The notes under the pieces: generated by a model
Seen by the model: only the letters and a program-made list of their open reading frames with translations
Told to the model about the DNA's origin: nothing
The model's database searches: none
Made by a program: the position numbers and the translations under genes
Assembly: GCA_902495355.1 (NCBI GenBank)
Contig: CABUWV010000007.1
Location: 62,001-126,000 of the forward strand
DNA: 64,000 nucleotides
Direction: 5' to 3'
From: an uncultured Collinsella sp.
GTDB taxonomy: Bacteria; Actinomycetota; Coriobacteriia; Coriobacteriales; Coriobacteriaceae
Shown: positions 26,701 to 35,621 of the stretch, one piece after another
Layout: each line of letters opens with the position of its first letter
Numbering within the stretch: position 1 is the stretch's first letter

Positions 26701-27226
26701 AGCCGTCGTCGATGCGACCTTCGAGATCGTCGAGGCCAAGGCCGAGCTTGCCAACGACGAGGCGCTCAAGGCCGATCTTGAGGCTGTCGACCACAAGGCA
26801 TCCCTTGCCGCGGGCACGACGGGCAACGAGAAGCTGGTCAAGCTGAACGCTGCCTACGCTCGCTATAAGGCCGCCGTCGATGCCGCCGCTGGCCTCAAGG
26901 CTGCTCTGAGCGATGCCGATGCCAAGCTGTCCGATGCCAACGACGCCTATGCCGCCGCGCTTGCCGAGCTCGGAGATGCCAAGGATGCCCTGGCTGCCGC
27001 TCAGGCCGAGTACGACAAGTATCATCCCAAGGCTGAGCCGCAGGCCAAGCCTCAGGTTGCGCAGGCTGCTGCAAAGGCCCCCGTTGCCAAGAAACAGGCT
27101 GCGCCTGCCGCGCTCGCCCAGACTGGCGACAATTCCGCGCTTGCGGGCGAGGTGTTCGTCATCGGCGGTGTGACGCTCGTGGCAGCGGGCGTGACGCTGG
27201 GCGATCGTCGTCGCAAGCAGATGTAG
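23773..27226 (+). CDS. Sortase-anchored coiled-coil/CAP-domain surface protein, frame broken at poly-G
   Basis: ATG 23773 follows AAGGGAG and encodes a signal peptide (MANYSPQHFEP ... AGLIAQPLMSPLAAIAAP), then stops at 23955, right after seven G. Removing one G joins this frame to the long frame that follows, giving about 1150 residues. From about residue 75 to 455 there is an Ala/Lys/Glu-rich coiled coil. A CAP/SCP-type globular domain follows at about 457-700, with GHSNCYFDQGENLAGGG and HECGHYLNI. A second coiled coil runs to about 1080. The end is a Pro/Ala/Lys spacer, the sortase motif LAQTG, a membrane stretch and DRRRKQM. LAXTG fits class E sortases of actinobacteria. The internal ATG at 24386 lacks a ribosome site. 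It is probably a phase-variable cell-wall stalk displaying a CAP domain; a sequencing error in the tract is the alternative. Confidence 0.8.
23946..23952 (+). repeat. Seven-G tract that sets the reading frame
   Basis: Seven consecutive G lie 174 bases after the start codon, just past the signal peptide. With seven, the frame meets TAG at once; with eight, it stops four codons later; with six (or nine), it stays open for the whole surface protein. Confidence 0.85.
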
Positions 27227-27293
27227 CGTTTCGAGCGTAGATTCTGCAACGAACTTCGGTTCATAGCAGGAACGCTTCGATAGCTTAACCGAT

Positions 27294-27330
27294 AAGGCCG
27301 GCGCGCTGTTAAACGCAGCGCGCCGGCCTT
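27294..27330 (+). terminator. Intrinsic terminator of the surface-protein gene
   Basis: AAGGCCGGCGCGCTG and CAGCGCGCCGGCCTT are perfect 15-bp arms with a seven-base loop, followed by TCTTTG. Confidence 0.9.
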
Positions 27331-27351
27331 TCTTTGTTTCGATATCAAAAA

Positions 27352-27386
27352 GCCCGGTCAGCAGCCGCAGAAGCTACCGACCGGGC
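27352..27386 (-). terminator. Intrinsic terminator of the OPT transporter gene
   Basis: GCCCGGTC and GACCGGGC close the stem; on the minus strand it is followed by TTTTTGA, 42 bases after the OPT stop. Confidence 0.85.
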
Positions 27387-27427
27387 AAGCCGTAGGCAAT
27401 ATGGTTGCTGTCGAGCAGCTGCTCGAC

Positions 27428-29131
27428 TTAGCCCAGCAGGCTTAAGCCCACGGAGACAAACGCCAGGATAACGCCGACGATGGACTCGCCGCCGAGCAGG
27501 CCGCTGGCGACAACCAGGCCCTGTTCCTGGAAGGCGGCGTCCTTGGCAGCCCTCTCCTCGTCAGAAAGACCAGCGGTGGCGTCGCGGTGGGCGGACCACT
27601 TGTCGTAGGCGAGCTTGACGCAGGAGCCCAGGAATGCCGTGAGTGACATGTAGAACGGCAGGTACACGCCCAGGCCGATCATCATGGCCGGAATACCGAG
27701 CCAGTACATGACGATGCCGGCGATAAAGCCGCCAACGAACCACGGCACGCTCGGGATGCCCGAGACCATGGTGGCGACGACGCTTGCCTGCGCGGCGACA
27801 AAGCTCTTGTCGGGGCCAAAGGCGTCCGGGCCATAGGCGGTGACGAGCGCGACCATGACGGCGGCGGCGACCAGGGCGCCCACGATGCCGCCAATGGCTT
27901 GGCCGATCCACTGCGCACGCGGGTTGGTGCCCAGCACGGCGCCGGCCTTAAAGTCGTTCATGACGTCGCCCGCAAGGCCGCACGCCACGGCTACGATGCC
28001 AGCGATAAAGAACAGCTTGACCTGAGCGATCTGAGCGAAGGCAGCCACGATGAGCATAACGATGAGGCCAAAGATTTCCATGGGGTCGATGCCCGTCTGG
28101 CCGCAGCTCTGTGCGCTCATGATGGTGGTGACAAAGGTGAACAGCGTCACGATGACGGCCGGAACGGGGCCAAGGTCAAGCACGATGGCGATGATCACGG
28201 CGATGGCGGCAGCGCCCAGGCCGATGATGCCGGCGTCGAGCTTAAGGGAGCCCGAGATGAGCGACTGCTCGTCGGTGTCGGTGGAGCTGTCGGCGGCAAG
28301 ACCGCGGACGATACCGGCGACCTGCGGCAGGATGTCCTTGAGGACGACGGCGACGCCAAAGCCCATCATGAGGCCCATGCCCAGGGACTTGACGATGCCC
28401 TGTGCAGTCACAACGTCGAACAGACCGGCAGCGGTGCCGCCCACGATGATGCCAAAGTTGCCCAGCAGGGCGCCGGCAAACCAGAAGGCGACCGGGGCGA
28501 AGCCCACGAGGAAGCCGACGGAGAGCAGCATGGGCGAGTTGTAGATACCAAAGGTCACGCCGGGGATGTTGAGCGTGCATAGCATACTGGGCACAATGCC
28601 CAGGGCGTCGCGCAGCACGCTATAGATGCCGGCGATGGCCATGGAGCCAAAGAGCTGCTTGCCGGTTTTGCCGCCGGCCTCGGTTGCGCGCAGGGTCTGG
28701 GCAGCGGCGTTGCCGGTGGGGAACTCAAGCGCGGCGTCCACGATAAAGTGACGGTGGATGAGCGCGGTGGCCAGCAGGCCCAGGATGGTGCCGGCGAGTG
28801 CCACGATAAACATGTCGAGCCAGCTGATCTGGTCGGCATAGCCCAGCATCCAAGCGCCCGGGATGGTAAACGCCAGGCCGCCGGCGACCATGGCGCCCGC
28901 GGACATGATGGTGTGGGTGACGTTGGCCTCGTTGAGGCTGGCGTTGCCCATGAGCTTCAGGAAGAACAGCGAGATGACGGCAGCGAAGACGATCGGCCAG
29001 GGGAGTGCGCCCATCTTGAGGGCGGTGTAGGCCGAGCTTGCCGTGATGATCACGCAGCCAAGGACGCCGATGACGACGCCACGCAGCGTGAGTTGCCCGC
29101 GCATCGAAGCACGGTTCGAGGGATTGCTCAT
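27428..29131 (-). CDS. OPT-family transporter
   Basis: A 567-residue membrane protein with about fourteen to sixteen membrane segments, belonging to the oligopeptide transporter (OPT) superfamily, probably the metal-chelate/YSL-like branch. Family strings include NEANVTHTIMSAGAMVAGG, EFPTGNAAAQTLRATEAGG and GDVMNDFKAGAVLGTNPRAQ. It would import oligopeptides or metal complexes by proton symport; the cargo is not predictable. It is monocistronic with its own terminator, and divergent from coaX across a 192-bp spacer. Confidence 0.9.
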   Translation of the reverse strand: MSNPSNRASMRGQLTLRGVVIGVLGCVIITASSAYTALKMGALPWPIVFAAVISLFFLKLMGNASLNEANVTHTIMSAGAMVAGGLAFTIPGAWMLGYADQISWLDMFIVALAGTILGLLATALIHRHFIVDAALEFPTGNAAAQTLRATEAGGKTGKQLFGSMAIAGIYSVLRDALGIVPSMLCTLNIPGVTFGIYNSPMLLSVGFLVGFAPVAFWFAGALLGNFGIIVGGTAAGLFDVVTAQGIVKSLGMGLMMGFGVAVVLKDILPQVAGIVRGLAADSSTDTDEQSLISGSLKLDAGIIGLGAAAIAVIIAIVLDLGPVPAVIVTLFTFVTTIMSAQSCGQTGIDPMEIFGLIVMLIVAAFAQIAQVKLFFIAGIVAVACGLAGDVMNDFKAGAVLGTNPRAQWIGQAIGGIVGALVAAAVMVALVTAYGPDAFGPDKSFVAAQASVVATMVSGIPSVPWFVGGFIAGIVMYWLGIPAMMIGLGVYLPFYMSLTAFLGSCVKLAYDKWSAHRDATAGLSDEERAAKDAAFQEQGLVVASGLLGGESIVGVILAFVSVGLSLLG

Positions 29132-29323
29132 ATAAAACTCCTTTGCGTATATCCGCTTCCTCCGGGAGCGCCGCTACGGATACGGCGCGGGAAGTCGGGT
29201 TACCAAGGGCCGCCGCGTGAGCTCGCGCGCGACCGCGCACCAGTATAGCCGCAAGCTAGTCATTTTGGGATGACTGGTTTAGGTAGGCGATATACTGCTG
29301 GGCAGACGAAAGGAGCGCCGACG

Positions 29324-30175
29324 ATGCTTAATGGGTGCGCATATATATTGACGGTCGACGTGGGCAACACGTTCATTCGCTTTGGCCTATTTGCCGAGGA
29401 TTCGGCTGCGGCGCAGGAATGTCCGCTTGCGACGTGCGAGATCACGACGCCGTCGAGCATCACGGCCGATGAGGCTCGTATGAGGCTCGCGCAGGTCATG
29501 GGCGCGCTGTCAGCCGATGCGGGCGTGCCGGGTGCACTCGTTCCCGCGGCCGCAGTGCTGAGCTGCGTGGTGCCGGCGCTCGAACGCCCGTGGAAGGCGG
29601 CTCTTTCCCGTACCTGCACGGGGCGCGTGCTCACCGTGGGGCCGGGACTTAAGACCGGCATACCCGTGCACTACGATGACCCGGCCGAGATCGGCCCCGA
29701 CCGCATCGCCGATGCCGTGGCGGCCCGTGCCGTCTACGGCTCTCCGTGCATCGTGATCGACCTGGGCACGACGACCAATATCGAGGTCATCGATACGCAC
29801 GGAACCTTTGTCGGCGGCGTCATCGCGCCGGGTCTGGCACTTGGCGCCCGCTCGCTTTCGGCCGCTGCGGCGCGCCTGCCGCAGGTCGAGCCCTCGGCAC
29901 CCACGCATGTGATCGGTCGCAACACGCGCGAGGCCATGCGCTCGGGCGTGGTCTTGGGCGAGGTGGCCCGCATCGACGGCATGCTCGATATGGTGCTTGC
30001 CGAGATGCGCGCGACCAAGGCGGCGGGGGAGGGCGACGTGCCCATCGTCATTACCGGCGACGACGCCGAGGCGCTCGCGTTGCTGGTCGGCCATAGCCTG
30101 ACGGTTGACGACGCGCTGACGTTGCGGGGTCTCGCCGAGCTCTACCACATCAACCAAAAGCCCCGCCGCGTGTAA
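29324..30175 (+). CDS. coaX: Type III pantothenate kinase
   Basis: This 283-residue cytosolic ASKHA kinase phosphorylates pantothenate, the first step to coenzyme A. The phosphate loop TVDVGNT lies at about 9-15, and GPDRIADAVAA and DLGTTTNIEVID carry the pantothenate and adenosine motifs. The usual length is about 255-260; the extra residues are in the N-terminal half (the CEITTPSSITADEAR region). The start is ATG 29324, after AAAGGAGCG; the upstream in-frame ATG has no ribosome site. Confidence 0.94.
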   Translation: MLNGCAYILTVDVGNTFIRFGLFAEDSAAAQECPLATCEITTPSSITADEARMRLAQVMGALSADAGVPGALVPAAAVLSCVVPALERPWKAALSRTCTGRVLTVGPGLKTGIPVHYDDPAEIGPDRIADAVAARAVYGSPCIVIDLGTTTNIEVIDTHGTFVGGVIAPGLALGARSLSAAAARLPQVEPSAPTHVIGRNTREAMRSGVVLGEVARIDGMLDMVLAEMRATKAAGEGDVPIVITGDDAEALALLVGHSLTVDDALTLRGLAELYHINQKPRRV

Positions 30176-30259
30176 AAGTGAGGGCGCCGGTGGGACAAAC
30201 GCCCCCACCTTTCACCTGCTACAATGGGTCAAACTATTGCGATTTCGGAGGTGTCTGCC

Positions 30260-30784
30260 ATGTCGGACGATCTTCATCAAACTTCGTCAGGCAAGCGCCT
30301 GGACGTCATTAGCTGGGACGAGTTCTTTATGAGCGTGGCCATCGCCGCGCAGCGCCGCAGCAAGGACCCCAACACGCAGGTGGGTGCGTGCATCGCCAAC
30401 ACCAACCACCGCATCCTTTCGGTGGGCTACAACGGTACACCCTCGGCGCTCAACGACGACTTTTTTCCGTGGGGTACGAGCGACGACCCGCTGCAGGACA
30501 AGCACAACTACGTGGTCCATGCCGAGGCCAACGCCGTGCTCAACTACCGTGGCTCGCTCAAGGACCTCGAGGGTTCCACGGTCTACGTCACGCTGTTCCC
30601 GTGCCATGACTGCGCCAAGATTTTGGCGCAGGTGGGCGTGGGCGAGGTTGTCTACCTGGACAACAAGTACGCCGACACCGATGACGGACGCATCAGCCGC
30701 CGCATCCTCGACTCCTGTGGCATCAGCTACCGCCAGGTTATCGTCGATGTTCACATCGGCACCGAGGGGCGGGCTCAGCAGTAG
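30260..30784 (+). CDS. Deoxycytidylate (dCMP) deaminase
   Basis: A 174-residue zinc enzyme that converts dCMP to dUMP for dTTP synthesis. The zinc site is complete: His87-Ala-Glu89 (the catalytic HAE) and Cys115/Cys118 in PCHDC. The RRSKDPNTQVGA start of the fold is typical of the ComEB/dCMP deaminase family. The start at 30260 follows CGGAGGTG. It lies 84 bp after coaX in the same direction and could be cotranscribed. Confidence 0.92.
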   Translation: MSDDLHQTSSGKRLDVISWDEFFMSVAIAAQRRSKDPNTQVGACIANTNHRILSVGYNGTPSALNDDFFPWGTSDDPLQDKHNYVVHAEANAVLNYRGSLKDLEGSTVYVTLFPCHDCAKILAQVGVGEVVYLDNKYADTDDGRISRRILDSCGISYRQVIVDVHIGTEGRAQQ

Positions 30785-30955
30785 CGCGTGGCAACGCCAG
30801 CTGGCAACAAAAGGCAGCCAAAAGAGCCCCGTCCCAAATTGACTGCTCGTGAAAGTCGTGTCCGCGCGCATGGACGGCTCGTGAGCGGGTACACGGCTGT
30901 AGTAACATAGCTCTGTCCGCGGGCGCGCCCGCGTTATTGTGAGAAAGGAGCCCCT

Positions 30956-31234
30956 GTGGCTGTTAACGAAGAGCTGCTTAAGAAGGTTCTTGAAGAGATT
31001 CGCCCCAACCTACAGGCCGACGGCGGCGACATGGAGTATATAGGCGTTGATGACGAGGGCGTCGTCAAGCTGGAGCTTCAGGGCGCCTGTGCCGGTTGTC
31101 CCATGAGCGCCCTGACGCTTTCCATGGGCATCGAGCGTATCCTCAAGGAGCACGTGCCCGGCGTTACGCGTGTCGAGCAGGTCAATGCCTCCGGCGAGAC
31201 CGATGACCTGTACGACGAGTATGCGCCGTTCTAA
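30956..31234 (+). CDS. NifU-like (Nfu) iron-sulfur scaffold protein
   Basis: A 92-residue protein consisting only of the Nfu C-terminal domain, which carries or delivers Fe-S clusters. The cluster ligands are Cys45 and Cys48 in CAGCPM. The start is GTG 30956, eight bases after GAAAGGAG. The preceding 171 bp hold a promoter region (TTGACT at about 30838) and no gene. It is 109 bp ahead of lgt. Confidence 0.92.
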   Translation: MAVNEELLKKVLEEIRPNLQADGGDMEYIGVDDEGVVKLELQGACAGCPMSALTLSMGIERILKEHVPGVTRVEQVNASGETDDLYDEYAPF

Positions 31235-31343
31235 GAAGTGAAAGCTGCGGGCGATATGCTCCGCATAGACGTCACGCCCGAATATGCGGCTGCGAGCGCA
31301 AGGCCCGCGGCCGCATTTGTATGTAGGGAGCAGGGGGACCGAT

Positions 31344-32165
31344 ATGCTCAACGACCTCTACCATATGCTTGATCCCGTCGCCATCTCGGCGGGGCCCATC
31401 ACCATCTACTGGTACGGCTTGGCCTATGTGGTCGGCGCTCTGCTCACGGCGGTCGTCATGTACCGCACGCAGCGCCGTTGGGGTTTTGACATTACGGTCG
31501 ACGACCTGACGAGTGTCGTGGTCGGCGTGGTCTTTGGCCTTATCATTGGCGCCCGCCTGTTCTACGTCATCTTTTACGGCGACGGCTACTACTGGGCGCA
31601 TCCGCTCGAGATCTTTGCTACCAATGAAGGCGGCATGAGCTTCCATGGCGGCCTGGTGGGCGGCATCATCGGCGGCGTGCTCGTGTGCCGCATGTACAAG
31701 CTCGACGCCTGGACCATCGCCGACCTTGCCGTTATCGGTGCTCCGCTGGCCTTATGTCTGGGACGCTGCGCCAACTTTGTCAACGGCGAGCTGTGGGGCA
31801 AGCCGACCGATCTGCCCTGGGGCGTGATCTTTGGCGGCACCGCGGGCGATATGCCGCGCCATCCCTCCCAGCTCTACGAGGCATTCCTCGAGGGTATTGT
31901 GCTCTTTTGCATTCTGCAGGTGCTCAGCCGCAAAAAGCCGCTACTGCCCCAAGGCACGTTTATGGGCGTCTTTGTGATGGGTTACGGCATCGTTCGCTTT
32001 TTGATTGAGTTTGTGCGTGTGCCCGATGCGCAGCTGGGCTATCTGCTGGGCGGCGTCATCACCATGGGTCAGCTGCTGAGCCTGCCGCTCGTAATCGCGG
32101 GCCTGGCGCTCATCATCTTTGCTCGTCGCCGCAACCAACCCCAGCGCATCTACCTCGACGCTTAA
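31344..32165 (+). CDS. lgt: Prolipoprotein diacylglyceryl transferase
   Basis: A 273-residue membrane enzyme that transfers diacylglycerol to the lipobox cysteine of lipoproteins such as the binding protein at 3854. About seven membrane segments are seen, and the signature strings GGMSFHGGLVGG, GRCANFVNGELWG and HPSQLYEAFLEG are intact. The start at 31344 follows AGGGGGACC; the in-frame ATG at 31284 lies within the spacer. A dispersed palindrome family occupies the 3' spacer. Confidence 0.96.
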   Translation: MLNDLYHMLDPVAISAGPITIYWYGLAYVVGALLTAVVMYRTQRRWGFDITVDDLTSVVVGVVFGLIIGARLFYVIFYGDGYYWAHPLEIFATNEGGMSFHGGLVGGIIGGVLVCRMYKLDAWTIADLAVIGAPLALCLGRCANFVNGELWGKPTDLPWGVIFGGTAGDMPRHPSQLYEAFLEGIVLFCILQVLSRKKPLLPQGTFMGVFVMGYGIVRFLIEFVRVPDAQLGYLLGGVITMGQLLSLPLVIAGLALIIFARRRNQPQRIYLDA

Positions 32166-32200
32166 CCACCAAAAAGTGAACAGGCACCTTTGTGGTGGTT
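32166..32200. repeat. Hairpin related to the dispersed palindrome family
   Basis: ACCACCAAAAAGTGAACAGG and CACCTTTGTGGTGGT form a palindrome with the same plan as the 53-bp repeat: a short arm, AAAAAG, ACAGG, then the complementary arm. It lies directly after the lgt stop and next to repeat copy 2. Confidence 0.6.
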
Positions 32201-32225
32201 CGCTGGGCAACGATGACAGAACCGT

Positions 32226-32278
32226 AACGTTTCCCCAGATAAAACCTGCCAAAATAAACCTGTCCCTTTTTGGCAGGT
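32226..32278 (-). repeat. Dispersed palindromic repeat, copy 2
   Basis: This copy is in the opposite orientation to the other three. Its arms CCTGCCAAAA and TTTTGGCAGG are intact, and TTTTATCTGGGG and AAACGTT follow on the minus strand. It lies 21 bp before the start codon of the next gene, so it forms part of that gene's leader. Confidence 0.9.
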
Positions 32279-32299
32279 TTCTAGAAAGGCTTTCGGACT

Positions 32300-34483
32300 G
32301 TGAAGGATTCCGACCTCTCCACAACGGCTGCGCGCGACGCTGCCCGCATCGTCTGGTTTAAGCGCTACCCCGCCAAGCAGACGCTCATCGCATTTTTGCT
32401 CGCGCTGTTGGCGACCACGGCGTTTTCCATCGATCCTGCCCCGGTGTCGAGCAACGCAGTCTTGGCGATTGACCCCAAAGCCTCGGGCATGCTGTACGTG
32501 TGCTACGAGGTGCTCCTTTCGTTTGCCGGCCATACCGACGCGGTCATGCTGCTTGCACTTGCCTGCCTGCTCACCTTGCCGTTTCGCTACGTGTTCTTTG
32601 GCCGTGGCGACACCTGGCGTCCATCGATCATTCTGCCGTCGCTGTTCTTCGCCATCTGCATGGTGTTCGGCCGCAGCTACGACCTCACCGACTCGGCCGA
32701 GATTGTCCTTGGCGACAAAGCTCGCATCATCTGCGCCTGGATTGGCGGCGCGGGCTGGATGCTCCTGGCGATCGTTGCCTTCTACCTTGCCTTTGAGTGT
32801 CTAGATTGGCTGAGCTCTCGGCGCATCCCGTTTTCCGAAGCGCACTTTGGCCGCGTATGGCGTGTGACTCACGCCGTGCTCTCGGTCCATCCCTTTGCCG
32901 GGCCCTTCCTGGTGCTTATGATCGCCTGGACGCCCACGCTCATCGCTTCGCTGCCCGGCCTTTTTATGGGAGATACGGGCGCGCAGATTCGCCAGTGGTT
33001 CAACTATCCCAACGGCACGAGCGACTACCTGCGCCTACTCAACCCCAACGTGCTGCTCAACGGGCATCATCCCGTAGTGCACACGGCCATTATCGGCTCG
33101 TGCGTTCAGCTGGGGCTTTCGCTGTTCAACAGCGCTAACGCGGGTCTTGCCATCTACACCTGCGCTCAATTTGTCATCACGGCCGCCTGCATGGCCTATT
33201 CCATTTCATCGCTGCGCAAACTGGGCGTGAGCCTGCCGGTTCGCGGTGCGATCCTGCTGTTCTTCGCGTTTATGCCGATGTTCTCTAACTACGCGGCGTT
33301 GCTCACCAAGGACGTGCTCTTTGCCGACGCGTTCTTGGTGCTGCTGGTACAGACCGTCAAGCTCGTGGCATGTGGCTTGCCCCGTCGTGATGCCAATGTC
33401 GAGCGAGCGGGCGAGAAAGCCCCCGTGCTCTTTGCGCGCCACGACTGGCTGCTGCTCGCTCTGGGCTCCATGGGTTCCACGTTCCTGCGCAACGGCGGCC
33501 TGGTGTTTCCCCTGGCGGCATGCGTAATCGCGGCGGCGTTTTGCGTATGGGACGTGCATGTGGCTCGTCGTGCAGCCAAGCAGACTGGTGCTGCGCCTTC
33601 AGGCGCCATCCCGCGTTTCCGCTGGGTTGGCGTTCTCGCGGTGCTCGCGCTCTGCCTTGCCTCTAATATGTACTTCACCAAGGTCTTTATGCCGGCGCAC
33701 GATATCACGCCTGGTTCCAAGCGCGAAATCCTCTCGATTCCGTTCCAGCAGACGGCTCGTTTCGTCCAAAAGCACGACGGCCTCAACTCGGGCGTCAACC
33801 CCACGGTTAAGGAGGACGGCACCATCGTGGAGGCTCCTTGCGACGGTTCGGTGACCGACGAAGAGCGTGCCGTGATCGATCGCGTACTCAAGTACGAGAA
33901 CCTGGGCCGCCGCTACAACCCCGACAAGTCCGATGCCGTCAAGAACTGCTTTAACGAGTACGCCTCGCAGGAGGACATCGATGCCTATTTTGAGGTGTGG
34001 GCCCAGATGTTCAAAAAGGATCCCGAGTGCTATATCTCGGCGCTCATCAATAACTACTACGGTTATTTTTATCCGAGCGCGCGCGATGCCTGGGTCTACA
34101 GCACGGCGCGTAGTGCCGAGATCATGGCGCGTCCCGACAACCTCAAGTACTTCGACTTCCATCCGGTTGACAGCAACGTGGTGCGCTGGTGCGACCACCT
34201 GATCAATTTGTACCGTGTGGCGGTGCAGCGTGTTCCCTTTATCTCGCTCACCATGAGCTCGGCCACCTACGTGTGGATCATGATCGCCGTGGTGGTCTAC
34301 TTGCTGCGTCGTCATTCATGGCGTGCGCTGGCGATCTGGGTGCCGCTGTTGGGCGTGCTCGCTGTGTGCCTGATTGGCCCGTGCAACGGCTCGACTTACA
34401 TGCGCTACCTGTATCCGGTCATCGCCTGCATGCCCTTCGCCATCGGCGCCACCGTCACCCGCAGCGACTTCTTCTGGTTCTAA
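32300..34483 (+). CDS. Large multi-spanning membrane protein (DUF6020-like)
   Basis: A 727-residue protein starting at GTG after GAAAGG. About eleven to thirteen membrane segments are interrupted by a soluble domain at about 470-620 (from HDITPGSKREILSIPFQQ to SAEIMARPDN). The loop LPGLFMGDTGAQIRQWFNYP and the following NGHHPVVHT look like the acidic extracytoplasmic loop of GT-C-fold enzymes and match what I remember of DUF6020 proteins of Gram-positive gut bacteria. A lipid-linked glycosyl or glycerophosphate transferase is possible, but no catalytic residue can be assigned. It is monocistronic. Confidence 0.7.
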   Translation: MKDSDLSTTAARDAARIVWFKRYPAKQTLIAFLLALLATTAFSIDPAPVSSNAVLAIDPKASGMLYVCYEVLLSFAGHTDAVMLLALACLLTLPFRYVFFGRGDTWRPSIILPSLFFAICMVFGRSYDLTDSAEIVLGDKARIICAWIGGAGWMLLAIVAFYLAFECLDWLSSRRIPFSEAHFGRVWRVTHAVLSVHPFAGPFLVLMIAWTPTLIASLPGLFMGDTGAQIRQWFNYPNGTSDYLRLLNPNVLLNGHHPVVHTAIIGSCVQLGLSLFNSANAGLAIYTCAQFVITAACMAYSISSLRKLGVSLPVRGAILLFFAFMPMFSNYAALLTKDVLFADAFLVLLVQTVKLVACGLPRRDANVERAGEKAPVLFARHDWLLLALGSMGSTFLRNGGLVFPLAACVIAAAFCVWDVHVARRAAKQTGAAPSGAIPRFRWVGVLAVLALCLASNMYFTKVFMPAHDITPGSKREILSIPFQQTARFVQKHDGLNSGVNPTVKEDGTIVEAPCDGSVTDEERAVIDRVLKYENLGRRYNPDKSDAVKNCFNEYASQEDIDAYFEVWAQMFKKDPECYISALINNYYGYFYPSARDAWVYSTARSAEIMARPDNLKYFDFHPVDSNVVRWCDHLINLYRVAVQRVPFISLTMSSATYVWIMIAVVVYLLRRHSWRALAIWVPLLGVLAVCLIGPCNGSTYMRYLYPVIACMPFAIGATVTRSDFFWF

Positions 34484-34648
34484 TTTGGTGCATTGAGGGC
34501 CAGGTTTCTTTGCACCAAAGGGGACATCATCACGACGCCTTCATTTTGGGGTTTATCTCGCAGGCCAGTAGGTATATCATAACGACGTTTGTTTATATTG
34601 CCCGAGCATCTGCGCTGGGCTTTAGGTCGAAACCGATAGGAGACACGT

Positions 34649-35455
34649 ATGTCCGGACACTCTAAGTGGGCCACAACCAAGCATCGTAAGGGCGCGCAGG
34701 ACGCCAAGCGTTCCGCCCTCTTCTCCAAGCTCAGCCGCAACATCACCGTTGCTGCCCGTCTCGGCGGTGACCCGCTGCCCGAGAACAACGCCAGCCTCGC
34801 CGCTGCCGTTGCCAAGGCCAAGGCTCAGTCCATGCCTAAGGACAAGATCAAGTCCGCTATCGACAAGGCTTTTGGTTCGGGTGCTGACGCCGCCGTCTAC
34901 GAGAACATCGTGTACGAGGGCTACGGTCCCGCCGGTGTCGCCGTCTACGTCGACTGCCTGACCGACAACCGCAACCGTACCGCTGCTGATGTCCGTTCCG
35001 CCTTCTCCCACGCTGGTGGCAACCTGGGCACCTCCGGCTCCGTCGCCTTCCAGTTTGAGCGCAAGGGCCAGATCGTCGTCGCCAAGGAGATCCTGGACGA
35101 GAATGCCAAGAAGGAGACCATGATCGCCAACGGTGCTGCCGGTGACGAGGATGAGTTTATGATGGCGATCGCCGAGGCCGGCGGCGAGGACTACGAGGAC
35201 GCCGGCGAGGAGTGGATCGTCTGGACTACTGCCAACGAGGTCATGGCTGTCTCCAAGGCGCTCGAGGAGCAGGGCGTCCAGGTCAAGGGCTCCGAGACCA
35301 CCATGGTCCCGACCACCCCGACCGAGGTCTCCGGCGCCGACGCCAAGAAGGTTCAGCGCCTCATCGACCGTCTTGAAGAGCTCGACGACGTCCAGGATGT
35401 TTACAGCACCATGGACATGACCGACGAGGTCATCGCTGCCCTCGAGGAGGAGTAG
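34649..35455 (+). CDS. yebC: YebC/PmpR-family protein
   Basis: A 268-residue protein opening with the invariant MSGHSKWATTKHRKGAQDAKR. The three-domain fold is complete through KVQRLIDRLEELDDVQDVYS near the end, with an acidic last domain. YebC proteins act as DNA-binding regulators in some bacteria and as ribosome helpers at difficult proline stretches in others; the sequence does not discriminate. The start follows ATAGGAGACACGT. A terminator is seen at 35525-35566. Confidence 0.95.
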   Translation: MSGHSKWATTKHRKGAQDAKRSALFSKLSRNITVAARLGGDPLPENNASLAAAVAKAKAQSMPKDKIKSAIDKAFGSGADAAVYENIVYEGYGPAGVAVYVDCLTDNRNRTAADVRSAFSHAGGNLGTSGSVAFQFERKGQIVVAKEILDENAKKETMIANGAAGDEDEFMMAIAEAGGEDYEDAGEEWIVWTTANEVMAVSKALEEQGVQVKGSETTMVPTTPTEVSGADAKKVQRLIDRLEELDDVQDVYSTMDMTDEVIAALEEE

Positions 35456-35524
35456 CGCCCGCACGGGTTAAGCCGTGCATATCTGGGCATAATGAAGCGA
35501 GCATGCAAGCCTCGTGGAATAGAT

Positions 35525-35566
35525 GAGCCGGATCCGCGTGCGTAGAGCACCGGACCCGGCTCTTTT
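35525..35566 (+). terminator. Intrinsic terminator after yebC
   Basis: GAGCCGGATCCG and CGGACCCGGCTC pair across a 14-base loop and are followed by TTTTATAA, 69 bp after the yebC stop. Confidence 0.85.
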
Positions 35567-35621
35567 ATAATGAAGCGAACCGTTTTGCATTTCGAGAGCC
35601 GAGATTTGAAGGGAGCGCCGC

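Noticed and set aside
23888..27025. Long antisense frames (Leu/Gly-rich) over the coiled-coil surface protein
   Set aside because: They are the complement of Ala/Lys/Glu repeats, not genes.
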